DNA of 56,992 bases, from positions 1 through 56,992 of the forward strand of contig JAUXAP010000004.1 in NCBI GenBank assembly GCA_030619865.1, given 5' to 3'. The notes beneath the pieces are model-generated. The model made no database searches. It was not told where the DNA came from and worked only from the letters and a program-made list of their open reading frames with translations. The stretch is from Dehalococcoidia bacterium (lineage in GTDB: Bacteria; Chloroflexota; Dehalococcoidia; Dehalococcoidales; JAUXAP01). The position numbers and the translations under genes were made by a program. Numbering within the stretch: the first letter of the stretch is position 1; each line of letters starts with the position of its first letter. Below are positions 1 to 9,515 of this stretch, one piece after another.

Positions 1-489
1 AGCCAAATCAGCTTCATTCAGAGGAGTGGAATCGTTACTGCCATGGTCGGTTTACTAAATGCCCCTCGCGGCACCAAGCTATACCAGCGTCTGAAAAAAG
101 AGAACCGCTTATTAAAGGGTATTTCCGGTGATAATACTGACTGTTCTATCAATTTCATTCCCAAAATGAACCATGAAACACTCATTAATGGTTATAAGCA
201 TATCGTGCAAACAATTTATGCACCCAAGCAGTATTACGAACGGGTCAAAACATTTCTAAAAGAGTATAAGCCTCAAAAAAGAAAAGGGGCACCCCGGATT
301 CAATTTTATCACATCAGGGCATTCTTTAAGTCCATGTGGGTTTTGGGAGTCAAGGAAAAGGGGAGGAGGTATTATTGGAAGCTGTTCGTTTCGACATTAC
401 TGAAATATCCTCGGTCTTTTCCCTTATCCATAAGCCTCGCCGTCTATGGACTCCATTTCCGCAAGGTTGCTGAGAAACTTGGGGGATAA
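1..489 (+). CDS. B12-binding radical SAM protein, C-terminal part with DUF4070-like region (truncated by window start)
   Basis: Frame open from base 1 (SQISFIQRSGIVTAMVGLLNAPRGTKLYQRL...); C-terminal RIQFYHIRAFFKSMW... resembles DUF4070 of B12-binding radical SAM proteins; TAA stop. Confidence 0.7.
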   Translation, partial: SQISFIQRSGIVTAMVGLLNAPRGTKLYQRLKKENRLLKGISGDNTDCSINFIPKMNHETLINGYKHIVQTIYAPKQYYERVKTFLKEYKPQKRKGAPRIQFYHIRAFFKSMWVLGVKEKGRRYYWKLFVSTLLKYPRSFPLSISLAVYGLHFRKVAEKLGG

Positions 490-553
490 ACAAAAATAAC
501 GCCAAGGATATTTAGCTACCCCAGGCGTTAGTGCTAATCAGGAGAGCAACCAG

Positions 554-1555
554 ATGAGCCCGACGCGAAGATTATTATGGGGAGTATGTGTTCTTGCTAC
601 TATCATAGCCGCTGGTGTTATTGGTTATGTGGTTATTGAGGAGTGGTCATTTGTTGACGCCCTTTACATGACCATCATAACCATAACTACTGTAGGCTAT
701 GCCGAGGTCCATCCACTTACTACTGCCGGGCAGGTCTTTAGCATCTTTTTAATTGTAGGGGGTGTCAGCGGGGCATTATATATCTTGAGCATTATTGCCG
801 TGTATATAATAGAGGGTCAGCTGCGTACTACGCTAGGGAGGCGACGAATGGAAACAAAGATAACAAAACTAAAGAACCACTTCATTCTCTGTGGTTACGG
901 CCGAGTAGGGAGAGATATAGCCCGTGTCTTTGCCGAAGAGGATGTGCCCTTTGTGGTCATTGACAAGGATGAGGAAAGTATTGCCACTGCTGAGAAGAAT
1001 GGTCACCTCTACATTCAGGCTAATGCCACCAGTGACGAGGGGTTAAAAGAGGCCGGTATTGAGCGGGCACGTGGTCTGGTAGTTGCAGTTGGTGACGATG
1101 CCGATAGCGTCTATATAACACTCTCAGCTCGCGGACTGCACCCGGATTTGTTCATTGAGGCTCGTGCCTCTGGTAGCGAAGCTGAGACTAAGCTCAAGAA
1201 AGCTGGTGCTAACCGCATTATATCTCCATATAGCCTTGGGGCTCGCCGCATGGCAGAGCTAGCTCTACGCCCAGCAGTAGTTGACTTTATTGACACTGTA
1301 ATCCGCCGTCGCGGCCGAGAGCTGCAGATGGAAAATATAACCATAAAGCACGATTCAGCCTTAGTCGGTCTAACTATAGAAGAAACTCGCCACCGCACCA
1401 AAGCTGCTATCCTGGCAATAAGTAAGAAAAGCGGCAAACTGGTGGCTAACCCACCTCAAGAAGAAACTATTGAAGGCGGAGACCGATTGATTGCCCTGGG
1501 CACTAGAAAACAACTAGTAGCACTGGAAGAAATTTGCGAGAGGTGTGTCCGATGA
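554..1555 (+). CDS. Potassium channel with TrkA-N (RCK) and TrkA-C domains
   Basis: TM helices with selectivity-filter motif TITTVGYAE, then Rossmann motif LCGYGRVGRDIA and TrkA-C-like end. Confidence 0.9.
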   Translation: MSPTRRLLWGVCVLATIIAAGVIGYVVIEEWSFVDALYMTIITITTVGYAEVHPLTTAGQVFSIFLIVGGVSGALYILSIIAVYIIEGQLRTTLGRRRMETKITKLKNHFILCGYGRVGRDIARVFAEEDVPFVVIDKDEESIATAEKNGHLYIQANATSDEGLKEAGIERARGLVVAVGDDADSVYITLSARGLHPDLFIEARASGSEAETKLKKAGANRIISPYSLGARRMAELALRPAVVDFIDTVIRRRGRELQMENITIKHDSALVGLTIEETRHRTKAAILAISKKSGKLVANPPQEETIEGGDRLIALGTRKQLVALEEICERCVR

Positions 1556-2592
1556 ATAAAACCAAGGTGGGCATCATCAATGTTACCGGTTATGCCGGTG
1601 TCGAGCTGGCCCGACTATTGCACCAGCACCCACAGGTGGAGCTTACTTCAGTTACGGGACGGAGTGCTGCCGGGCAGAAGTTAGGCAAGGTTTTCCCCCA
1701 CCTAGCTGGCATAGACCTGACTATTGAAACTGAGCTAGACGAAGTTGATTTAGTCTTTTCGGCTATGCCCCATCAGGAGAGTGCTAAAGAGGTCATAACA
1801 TTACTCGACCGCGGTATTAAGGTGGTGGATATTAGTGCTGATTTCAGGCTGAAGGATGCCACGGAATACCAGAATTGGTATAGTTTTACTCACCCTGCGC
1901 CGCAACTGCTTAAGCAAGCAGTATATGGACTAACCGAACTATATCGGTCTCAGGTTGCCTCCGCCCGATTGGTGGCTAACCCTGGTTGTTATCCCACTGG
2001 GGCTATTCTGGCTTTAGCCCCGGTAGTCAAGGAAGGCCTAATTGAACCTGACATTATTATTGATAGCAAGTCTGGTGTATCCGGAGCCGGCAGAACCCTC
2101 AGCCTGCGAACGCATTTCTCAGAAGTTAATGAAGATGTTACTGCTTACGCCTTAGACGGTCATAGGCATTTACCTGAGATTGTCCAGGAGCTAAAGCTGC
2201 TTCGCCCTGAACAGCCGCTTTCGGTAACCTTTGTTCCCCATCTGATACCGATGACCAGAGGGATATTGACTACTTGCTATGCCCCCCTAGCTTCAGGCAA
2301 AGTCGCTGCTGGCAAGAAAGCGGCAGAAGAGCTAAGGCAGCTCTACTTGGACTTCTACAAGGATGAACCCTTCGTCAAAGTGGTAGAATCCCCTCCCCAC
2401 ACCAAACACACCTGGGGAAACAACCTGTGTCTTATTCACCCTACTATTGACCCCAGAACAGGGAGGCTAATCGTCATCAGTTGCCTTGATAATCTGGTTA
2501 AGGGAGCGGCCGGGCAAGCTGTACAGAACATGAACCTTATGCTCGGCCTGCCTGAGACTACTGGGCTTGAGGCATTGGCAATTTACCCTTGA
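1552..2592 (+). CDS. argC: N-acetyl-gamma-glutamyl-phosphate reductase
   Basis: MNKTKVGIINVTGYAGVELARLL, catalytic VANPGCYPTGA, SGVSGAGR; start taken at internal ATG 1552. Confidence 0.95.
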   Translation: MNKTKVGIINVTGYAGVELARLLHQHPQVELTSVTGRSAAGQKLGKVFPHLAGIDLTIETELDEVDLVFSAMPHQESAKEVITLLDRGIKVVDISADFRLKDATEYQNWYSFTHPAPQLLKQAVYGLTELYRSQVASARLVANPGCYPTGAILALAPVVKEGLIEPDIIIDSKSGVSGAGRTLSLRTHFSEVNEDVTAYALDGHRHLPEIVQELKLLRPEQPLSVTFVPHLIPMTRGILTTCYAPLASGKVAAGKKAAEELRQLYLDFYKDEPFVKVVESPPHTKHTWGNNLCLIHPTIDPRTGRLIVISCLDNLVKGAAGQAVQNMNLMLGLPETTGLEALAIYP

Positions 2593-2603
2593 AATGAACT
2601 ACT

Positions 2604-3659
2604 TCAGGGCTTTTCTGGCTCAGCACCCTTAAGCAAAATATAATCAAACATTGTGCCCTTGGCTCCCCTGAGCTCCAGGCAGTCAACGATACCTGTATAT
2701 TTACCCCCTAATAACCCCTCACCAATGATGTATGCCCCCTCGGCAGCCTCCTTGGCTACCCTAGCCTTTCTCCCCACCTTTCGCACCTTTCCAAATTGGG
2801 AAAGCCTAGCCGTCAGGGTCTCGGCAATCTCCGGGATTCCGGAGAGCCGGCCCGAAAGCAAAATCTCTCTAGGCTTCTCCACACTAACCATCATCGCCGC
2901 TACTCCTTTGACTATGCTTTCCAAGAGCATATTCCAGGCTGCCTGATATTTATGATGCTCCTTAGCCAGCTCCTCGGGAGTTAAATCATCTTTGCCACTG
3001 GCATCCTTGGCACCACCGCTAAAGAGTACTATCCCGGGGAATTTCCCCAGGCGCACCGCTAGCTCAGAATCCATACTCCCCAGAGTGATGAAACCGGGAC
3101 CCCCTGAGGTCCCGCCTAAACCATCAACTATCTTCCCACCCTCAACACCGATTACCGCATTGAAGGCATAACCTACCTCCACCAGAATGAAAGAGGTCTC
3201 ACTATAGTCTATATCATAAAGCTCGGCCTGGTCCCTGATTGCTAAGGCGATACAACATACCTTATCAGCGGTGCCCATATCCATCTTGTTCGCTTTCCTA
3301 TAGGCAGGCACGGTTTGGAGGTGAATGACCCCGGGGGTGAAATAAACCGGGAAGCCTTCATCTTTCATCAATCTGATAACCATCCTGATGCCATCATATA
3401 ACGGAATACTCTTGTCATCAGGTACCATCAGGGTTAGTGCCCTTTCGGTCATATCTCTGATAGGGGTTACCGGTAGGCCATAACCAGAGGGGCCGACTAT
3501 CATATCCAACGGGAAGACACTTCTCACCGTATCCACCAGCACCTTGGGGTTTTGGGCAACATCAGGCACAGGCACAGAAGTATCCAGGATAATCTTTTCC
3601 CCATCCATACCAAAGAAATCGAAGCTTCCAGTCCCAGGGTCAATACCGATAACTCTCAT
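2604..3659 (-). CDS. DUF1464 family protein (predicted butyrate kinase, acetate-kinase/ASKHA fold)
   Basis: MRVIGIDPGTGSFDFFGMDGEKI phosphate-binding start, GGTSGGPGF, ILLSGRLSG; family mostly known from archaea. Confidence 0.75.
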   Translation of the reverse strand: MRVIGIDPGTGSFDFFGMDGEKIILDTSVPVPDVAQNPKVLVDTVRSVFPLDMIVGPSGYGLPVTPIRDMTERALTLMVPDDKSIPLYDGIRMVIRLMKDEGFPVYFTPGVIHLQTVPAYRKANKMDMGTADKVCCIALAIRDQAELYDIDYSETSFILVEVGYAFNAVIGVEGGKIVDGLGGTSGGPGFITLGSMDSELAVRLGKFPGIVLFSGGAKDASGKDDLTPEELAKEHHKYQAAWNMLLESIVKGVAAMMVSVEKPREILLSGRLSGIPEIAETLTARLSQFGKVRKVGRKARVAKEAAEGAYIIGEGLLGGKYTGIVDCLELRGAKGTMFDYILLKGAEPEKP

Positions 3660-4697
3660 TTAACCCTCCTCCTTGCCGACTAATTTGAAACTCAAAGGGC
3701 AAACAGGGTCAGAAGCGAACCAGTCCCCGGTAAGGACAAAGGTTCTGGAGCGGCACCCTTTACAGTCTCCTAAATACTGGCAACTCTGACAATACCCAGT
3801 TCTGGTTTTCGGGTCTTTAAGCTGGGAGAGAAAGGGTGAGGAAGACACCTCGTCCCATATTTCACCAAGAGATTTCTCATTGACATTACCTAAAACCATC
3901 GGGGCAAAGCTACAAGGTTTAACATCACCATCAGCCTCAATGAAAAGATATTCACCAAAAATGCACGCTGTAGTAGAGGGAGTTACAATCCCGGTGCTCA
4001 CCGCTGGCATCTGGGCAGGAAGACCTCTCTCCTTCACTGTAGCCCAGAAGAATGGCTCATCGAAGAAGAACTCGACTCCTGTTTTCTGCGCCCCCTCACA
4101 GACAAGCTTGATAGTTTCCCCATATTCCTCAGGAGTGAGCAGCTCCTCAGCATAATTTTGACATGGCTTGAGTCCAATGAAAGTTATCTTTCCTACTCCA
4201 ATTGAAGCAGCTAACTCGAAAATGGCTGGTATTTCAGTATAGTTCCTCTTCAAAAGGGTGAAATTTATTGCCTCCAGAAGCCCTTCTCCGACACAATTAC
4301 GCGCTGCTTGAATCACCCTCTCAAAGTTGGCACCATTCCTTATCGCCTCATAGGTTGCTGGGGTGGCACCATCAATGCTTATCATTACCCTTACCCCCAA
4401 CTGTTTAAGGGTGGTAAGTATCTGGGGACTTAGCAACATACCGTTGGTAATTAGATGAGCCTCTAACTGCTTTCGCTGCATCACCTCTAATAACTCAAAT
4501 ATATCCTCCCGAAGAAGTGGTTCTCCTCCTTCAATGATAACCCAACTAGGTTCCAGTTCAGCTATCTCGGTTATAAGTTTTTTGGCTCTCTCGGTTGAGA
4601 GTTCCCCCTCAGGAAAGCCGCGACAGTGCCGGCAGCTCAGGTTACATTTTCCTGTTACCGCCCAATCTACAAAATAGGGAAATTGACTTTTATTCAA
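3660..4697 (-). CDS. Radical SAM protein with SPASM domain
   Basis: CNLSCRHC (CxxxCxxC) and C-terminal Cys-rich SPASM (ACIFGEYLFIEADGDVKPCSF...CQSCQYLGDCKGC). Confidence 0.85.
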   Translation of the reverse strand: MNKSQFPYFVDWAVTGKCNLSCRHCRGFPEGELSTERAKKLITEIAELEPSWVIIEGGEPLLREDIFELLEVMQRKQLEAHLITNGMLLSPQILTTLKQLGVRVMISIDGATPATYEAIRNGANFERVIQAARNCVGEGLLEAINFTLLKRNYTEIPAIFELAASIGVGKITFIGLKPCQNYAEELLTPEEYGETIKLVCEGAQKTGVEFFFDEPFFWATVKERGLPAQMPAVSTGIVTPSTTACIFGEYLFIEADGDVKPCSFAPMVLGNVNEKSLGEIWDEVSSSPFLSQLKDPKTRTGYCQSCQYLGDCKGCRSRTFVLTGDWFASDPVCPLSFKLVGKEEG

Positions 4698-4798
4698 AGA
4701 ATACCCTCTTTCCTCAAAAAAGTATATCTGGTTACCAGAGGTAAAATCAAGCCAGCCTTTAGCTTAAAACTTGGTTCAGGGCCTGTTTGAGGTGTGGG

Positions 4799-5419
4799 CT
4801 AGCTGAAAAAGCGTAATATCACATCCCACCCCCAAACGGCAACCAGCAAGACTGAACCTACATAATTTAAGGTTCTGCCCAACCAGCAGGCAAGGACAAA
4901 CTTCCATAAGGGGAAGCGAAGGGCACCAGCAACCATCCCAGCTATATCAAAGAAGAACGGCACCATGGCATTAATAAAGATAGGTATAACTCCCCACCTC
5001 TTCATCCACCCCTCCATTCTTGAATATATTTTCCTGTTCTCTATAACACCACGACCACTGTAGCCCAACAGATAGCTGGTCATCTCCCCAATCCCTGCTC
5101 CTGCCCCACCAGCCAACCCCACAAAAATTGGACCAACTAACCCCGTAGCTGGATAGATAATAACACCTATAGCACAGAGTACCGGTAGAACTGTAATCGG
5201 CATAAGAATAGTAGCGTTCCCAATCATACTAAACAGAAAAGCACCCAAATAGCCGTAGTTTTTCAGCTCTTCAATCCTCGCTGGATCCCGCACAAAAAAG
5301 AAAAGACCAACACTGATAGCCACCACAAAAAGCACCGTTAGCAGGGGAGGGATGAGCTTTTTTGCCCGTTCTCTTTTACTCACCCCAACCTGTTTATTGT
5401 TGTTAATCATATTACTCAT
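4799..5419 (-). CDS. VTT/SNARE-associated (DedA-like) membrane protein
   Basis: Multiple TM segments; GAGAGIGEMTSYLLGYSGRG and PFFFDIAGMVAG motifs typical of VTT domain proteins. Confidence 0.8.
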   Translation of the reverse strand: MSNMINNNKQVGVSKRERAKKLIPPLLTVLFVVAISVGLFFFVRDPARIEELKNYGYLGAFLFSMIGNATILMPITVLPVLCAIGVIIYPATGLVGPIFVGLAGGAGAGIGEMTSYLLGYSGRGVIENRKIYSRMEGWMKRWGVIPIFINAMVPFFFDIAGMVAGALRFPLWKFVLACWLGRTLNYVGSVLLVAVWGWDVILRFFS

Positions 5420-5465
5420 TATAGCGTTGCTGGCTAACTCTGTCTCTGTTATACTTTATTCGCGT

Positions 5466-5541
5466 GCCCCCATCGTCTAGAGGCCTAGGACACCGGCCTT
5501 TCAAGCCGGCAACACCGATTCGAATTCGGTTGGGGGCACCA
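5466..5541 (+). tRNA. tRNA-Glu (anticodon TTC), CCA encoded
   Basis: Cloverleaf: acceptor GCCCCCA/TGGGGGC, anticodon stem-loop CCGGC-CTTTCAA-GCCGG, GTTCGAATT-like T arm (ATTCGAATTC), CCA at 5539-5541. Confidence 0.95.
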
Positions 5542-5556
5542 ATGATTTACTCTAAC

Positions 5557-6030
5557 TTAAAATTTGCCCTTTAGCTTCTTATACGTTTCAGCCAGGGCTT
5601 CATTAATTACCTTAGTATCAGAGAGCACCGGCATAAAATTAGTATCACCCTCCCATCGGGGCACAATGTGAGTATGAATATGCTTATCAATACCGGCTCC
5701 GGCTATTCTCCCCACATTCATTCCTATGTTAAAACCATCGGGGTTAAACACCTGCCTTAAAACCTTGACGCTTCGGCTAACTATTTCAATATGCTCGTGG
5801 AGCTCCTCATCAGTTAGCTCTTCCAGATTAGCTATGTGTCGGTAGGGGGCTATCATCAGGTGACCCGAGTTGTAGGGATAGCTATTCATAATGACGAAGT
5901 TTTTGTCTCCCCGATACAGGATATAGTTTGTAGCATCACTATTCTGCCCGGGTTTTTCACATAAAATACAGCCTTCCGGTTTCTCCATCTGGATATATTC
6001 TATACGCCATGGCGCCCAAATCTGCTTCAT
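5557..6030 (-). CDS. HIT family hydrolase (Ap4A/AMP-type)
   Basis: MKQIWAPWRIEYI, GHLMIAPYRHI, HIHTHIVPRW (HxHxH). Confidence 0.9.
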   Translation of the reverse strand: MKQIWAPWRIEYIQMEKPEGCILCEKPGQNSDATNYILYRGDKNFVIMNSYPYNSGHLMIAPYRHIANLEELTDEELHEHIEIVSRSVKVLRQVFNPDGFNIGMNVGRIAGAGIDKHIHTHIVPRWEGDTNFMPVLSDTKVINEALAETYKKLKGKF

Positions 6031-6104
6031 ATCATTCTCCTTACTGAGTAAGTTACTTATCACTATTTTAGACGGCTCCTTTCAGGAGGTCAAAGGGGGT
6101 AAAG

Positions 6105-6125
6105 CAATTTAGCTTGTTGTAAAAT
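6105..6125 (-). repeat. 21-bp dispersed element, copy A (inverted)
   Basis: Minus strand attttacaacaagctaaattg. Confidence 0.6.
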
Positions 6126-6214
6126 AGTTAACAATATGTCAATTGGTTGGTCAATAGGGAGTTGACAATAACTTGAGCAATCCGTAAAATTTACGTGACG
6201 GCTGGGAGGATAGC

Positions 6215-6451
6215 GTGAGCAGTGTGATAAAGAGAAGAAGGGACAAGCAGTTTGCCTCAACGTTGCTTGACCGTAGTCCGTCTGTGGAGAGGGTTTTTTG
6301 CAGAATGAAAAATCATAGGCGCCTCAACAATATTACTGTTAGGCGTCGTCGTAGGGTTACAGTTCATAGTCTGATTCCAGTGATTGTGACGCAGGCTATG
6401 GCCTTGGCATATCCTGATGCACCGAGAAACTGCATTCAACAAAATAGTTGA
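6215..6451 (+). pseudogene. Transposase C-terminal remnant (DDE-type)
   Basis: SPSVERVFCRMKNHRRLNNITVRRRRRVTVHSLIPVIVTQAMALA resembles the C-terminal end of DDE transposases; no upstream catalytic region. Confidence 0.6.
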
Positions 6452-6497
6452 CAAAATGACAATAATAGTATATAAGTAAAGTAACAGAATAAGAAGA

Positions 6498-6519
6498 AAA
6501 CCGCTTTCCAGAGCGGTTT
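6498..6519. terminator. Perfect 8-bp stem hairpin (AAACCGCT...AGCGGTTT)
   Basis: aaaccgct-ttccag-agcggttt between transposase remnant and panA-like gene. Confidence 0.5.
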
Positions 6520-6540
6520 CCGGTTTGCCATCTATAAGGT

Positions 6541-6576
6541 GTGTTATATTATGCGCTTACTAATAATATAGTACAC
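6541..6576. promoter_or_regulatory. Imperfect inverted repeat upstream of PanA-like gene (candidate operator/promoter)
   Basis: GTGT-TATATTAT-N10-ATAATATA-gt-ACAC; arms exact over 8 bp plus flanking GTGT/ACAC. Confidence 0.4.
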
Positions 6577-6631
6577 CCTGGGTGGCGTTTTGTCAAGTCC
6601 CCCGCCTACCCGTGGGTGGGGAGGCGTACAG

Positions 6632-7153
6632 ATGGCCGACATAGACTTTATGTTTAATCGAGCAAAAGCTATTGAGGTGATACTATATCTAGCTAGTAAG
6701 GTGTCAAATTCTGATATCTATGGTATTTGCAAATTACTCTATTTGGTAGATAAGACTAACCTTGAAAAGTACGGACGATTTATTTTTGGCGAATCATACG
6801 TTGCTATGCAGGAGGGTGCTACGCCATCAAATGCCTATGATTTATTAAAGGAGGCAAGTGAATCATCCGTAACTGGCTTAAGCGTTGATACGAATCAAGT
6901 CGTCGCCTTACGTGAGGCGAACTTAGATTATTTAAGTGAATCTGACGTAGAGTGTTTAGACCAGATTATCAGCATATATGGTAAAGCACCTAATTGGGTT
7001 AGAAGAAGAGATACCCATGATGATGCTTGGAAGAAAGCTTGGGCGAGTAGAGGAAATATGGGAAGTGTCAGAATCCCAGTTGAGAGTATCGCAAAACTTC
7101 TTTCTGACTCAGATGATATTATTAGTCACCTGTCTAACTCAGATGACGGATAG
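6632..7153 (+). CDS. Panacea/SocA-like (DUF4065) antitoxin-type protein
   Basis: FNRAKAIEVILYLASKVSNSDIYGICKLLYLVDKTNLEKYGRFIFGESYVAMQEGATPSNAYDLLK typical of DUF4065/Panacea. Confidence 0.8.
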   Translation: MADIDFMFNRAKAIEVILYLASKVSNSDIYGICKLLYLVDKTNLEKYGRFIFGESYVAMQEGATPSNAYDLLKEASESSVTGLSVDTNQVVALREANLDYLSESDVECLDQIISIYGKAPNWVRRRDTHDDAWKKAWASRGNMGSVRIPVESIAKLLSDSDDIISHLSNSDDG

Positions 7154-7158
7154 ATATC

Positions 7159-7527
7159 ATGCCGGATGTATGGCATTTTTTCCATGTCAAGAATTGTCCT
7201 CATACGAATCCCCCCAAAGATAAATTTACTGTTATTGTTTGTAAAGACTCAGAGTGCATGGGTTTCTTCGTAAATTCACATATCAATAAGTTTATCCAAA
7301 AAAGACCCAGTATGCTAGCATGTCAGGTCGCAGTAAAAGCATCAGATTATTGGTTCTTGTCCAGTGACTCATATCTAGATTGTAGCCAACTATACCCTTT
7401 TGACGATATTCTATTGGTAGATGGGCGTGGCTCCGTTACCGAACAAACAAAAGCTCAAATTAAACAAGTAGTACTTAATGCCAAGACAATTGAGAAACGC
7501 TACCAGAAGTTAATTTCTGAAGGGTAA
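7159..7527 (+). CDS. Hypothetical protein, candidate toxin partner of the PanA-like protein
   Basis: Start 5 bp after the DUF4065 ORF stop; small globular ORF (FTVIVCKDSECMGFFVNSHIN...SSDSYLDCSQLYPF). Confidence 0.6.
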   Translation: MPDVWHFFHVKNCPHTNPPKDKFTVIVCKDSECMGFFVNSHINKFIQKRPSMLACQVAVKASDYWFLSSDSYLDCSQLYPFDDILLVDGRGSVTEQTKAQIKQVVLNAKTIEKRYQKLISEG

Positions 7528-7561
7528 GCTAACTTGAGCAACTTTATTGGTTATCGGGTGC

Positions 7562-7582
7562 ATTTCGCAACAAGCTAAATTG
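7562..7582 (+). repeat. 21-bp dispersed element, copy B
   Basis: atttcgcaacaagctaaattg. Confidence 0.6.
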
Positions 7583-7673
7583 TAAAAAAACAGCTATCCT
7601 CTATAGTTACATTAGCTATGAAATTTGACCTGTTACAATTGAACAGTAGCAATGAGCAGCCTAGAGAAACAAA

Positions 7674-9515
7674 TTGACCCATCTCAATGACATACTGCAT
7701 AAGGTTACCAAGCCCGCTCGCTATACCGGTGGCGAGTGGAATAGCGTTGTCAAAGATTGGGACAAAACCCCTATCAAGATAGCCCTTGCCTACCCTGATT
7801 TATATGAAATAGGCATGTCTAACATGGCTTTGCCTATCCTCTACGACCTACTTAATAGCCAGCCGGATGTTCTGGCCGAAAGGGTCTACGCCCCGTGGGT
7901 AGATATGGAAGCAGTAACGCGCTCAGAAGGTATCCCCCTGTTTAGCCTTGAATCCAAGCACCCACTAAAGGATTTTGATATTATCGGTTTCTCCCTAGGC
8001 TATGAACTCACCTATACCAATGTATTGAATATGCTTGACCTAGCTCAAATACCAGTCCTAGCCTCAGAGAGGAATGATTCCCACCCAGTAGTAATAGCCG
8101 GCGGTAGCTGCGCACTCAACCCTGAGCCTATGGCCGACTTTATTGACTTTTTCGCAATTGGGGACGGAGAAGAAGTGCTGCTTGAGTTACTTGATAGCTT
8201 CCGAGATTGGAAAAGACAGGGCAAGGAAGCCTCCAAAAAACAACTATTGCACCAAGTGGCTACTATCCCTGGCATCTATGTACCTAGCCTATATCAAGTG
8301 GAATACCAAGCCAACGGTTTATTTAAAAGCATTGCCCCCACTGTGACTCAAGCTCAACCTAGCATTCAACGGCGACTGGTGACCAAGCTGCCTCCTCCGG
8401 TCACTAAACCAGTAGTTCCTTACATTGAGGTAATTCACGACCGTGGGGCAATAGAGATTCAGCGGGGTTGTGGCCGTGGCTGCCGTTTCTGCCAGGCAGG
8501 GACTATATATCGCCCGGTGCGCGAGCGCCCTCAGCCGGAAGTGCTTCAAGCAGTAGCAGAGCTTATTAATAACTGCGGTTACAATGAGATATCTTTAGTT
8601 TCATTAAGCACCAGTGACTACCCTGAAATTGACAAGCTGGTAGCTAGCTTATTCCACCGTTATCAAAACTATAATCTTGTCCTATCACTGCCCAGCCTCC
8701 GCATTGATAGCTCCTCAGTAAAATTGGTGGACTCTCTTCCCTCCCACAGGAAGACAGGGCTCACCTTCGCTCCGGAAGCAGGAAGCGAGAGACTACGACG
8801 AATCATAAATAAGAACACCCATGAAGATGAAATCCTAGAAACGACTGCCACCGCGTTTGATAGGGGTTGGACAAGCCTCAAGCTATATTTCATGCTCGGC
8901 TTGCCCACAGAAACCATTGACGATATAGGGGACATCGTTCAACTAGTAAACAAGATTCGCTCATTGGGCAGAAAAGCTAAAGGGCGAAGACCCCAGCTAA
9001 GAATCAGCCTATCCACCTTTGTCCCTAAACCGCATACGCCCTTTCAGTGGGTAGCCCAAGAAAGTGAACAAGGGTTAAGCTCTAAACATGAACTCCTTAA
9101 GCAGGGGTTGCGCCAAAAAGGGATAAGGCTATCCTGGCAAGACCCTAAGGTCAGCCTGCTTGAGGCAGCATTATCACGAGGAGATAGGCGGTTAGGTAAG
9201 GTTATCTATCGGGCCTGGGAGCTGGGCTGCACCTTTGATGCCTGGAATGAACACTTTAACTACGAAAACTGGTCTCGCGCTTTTGAAGAGGCCGGTCTTG
9301 AACCCGGCTTCTATGCCCAACGGGAACGCTCCCTAGACGAACTCCTCCCCTGGGCTCATATTGATGTGGGGGTAACTTCTGCTTTCCTGCAGCGAGAATA
9401 TCAGCGTGCTTTAGAGGGTAAAGAAACCCTTGACTGCCGTCATCAAGCTTGTAATGTCTGCGGACTGGAACACTGGCAACCAGATTGTCAACAAAAGCAT
9501 CGGAGACTCAGCTAA
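7674..9515 (+). CDS. TIGR03960-type B12-binding radical SAM protein
   Basis: Radical [14 protein letters not shown] motif; [30 protein letters not shown]. Confidence 0.9.
   Translation: MTHLNDILHKVTKPARYTGGEWNSVVKDWDKTPIKIALAYPDLYEIGMSNMALPILYDLLNSQPDVLAERVYAPWVDMEAVTRSEGIPLFSLESKHPLKDFDIIGFSLGYELTYTNVLNMLDLAQIPVLASERNDSHPVVIAGGSCALNPEPMADFIDFFAIGDGEEVLLELLDSFRDWKRQGKEASKKQLLHQVATIPGIYVPSLYQVEYQANGLFKSIAPTVTQAQPSIQRRLVTKLPPPVTKPVVPYIEVIHDRGAIEIQRGCGRGCRFCQAGTIYRPVRERPQPEVLQAVAELINNCGYNEISLVSLSTSDYPEIDKLVASLFHRYQNYNLVLSLPSLRIDSSSVKLVDSLPSHRKTGLTFAPEAGSERLRRIINKNTHEDEILETTATAFDRGWTSLKLYFMLGLPTETIDDIGDIVQLVNKIRSLGRKAKGRRPQLRISLSTFVPKPHTPFQWVAQESEQGLSSKHELLKQGLRQKGIRLSWQDPKVSLLEAALSRGDRRLGKVIYRAWELGCTFDAWNEHFNYENWSRAFEEAGLEPGFYAQRERSLDELLPWAHIDVGVTSAFLQREYQRALEGKETLDCRHQACNVCGLEHWQPDCQQKHRRLS

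Noticed and set aside
4700-4801. Amber readthrough extension of the VTT protein (34 codons open after TAG)
   Set aside because: Extension PTPQTGPEPSFKLKAG... does not resemble a conserved VTT C-terminus; protein end looks natural
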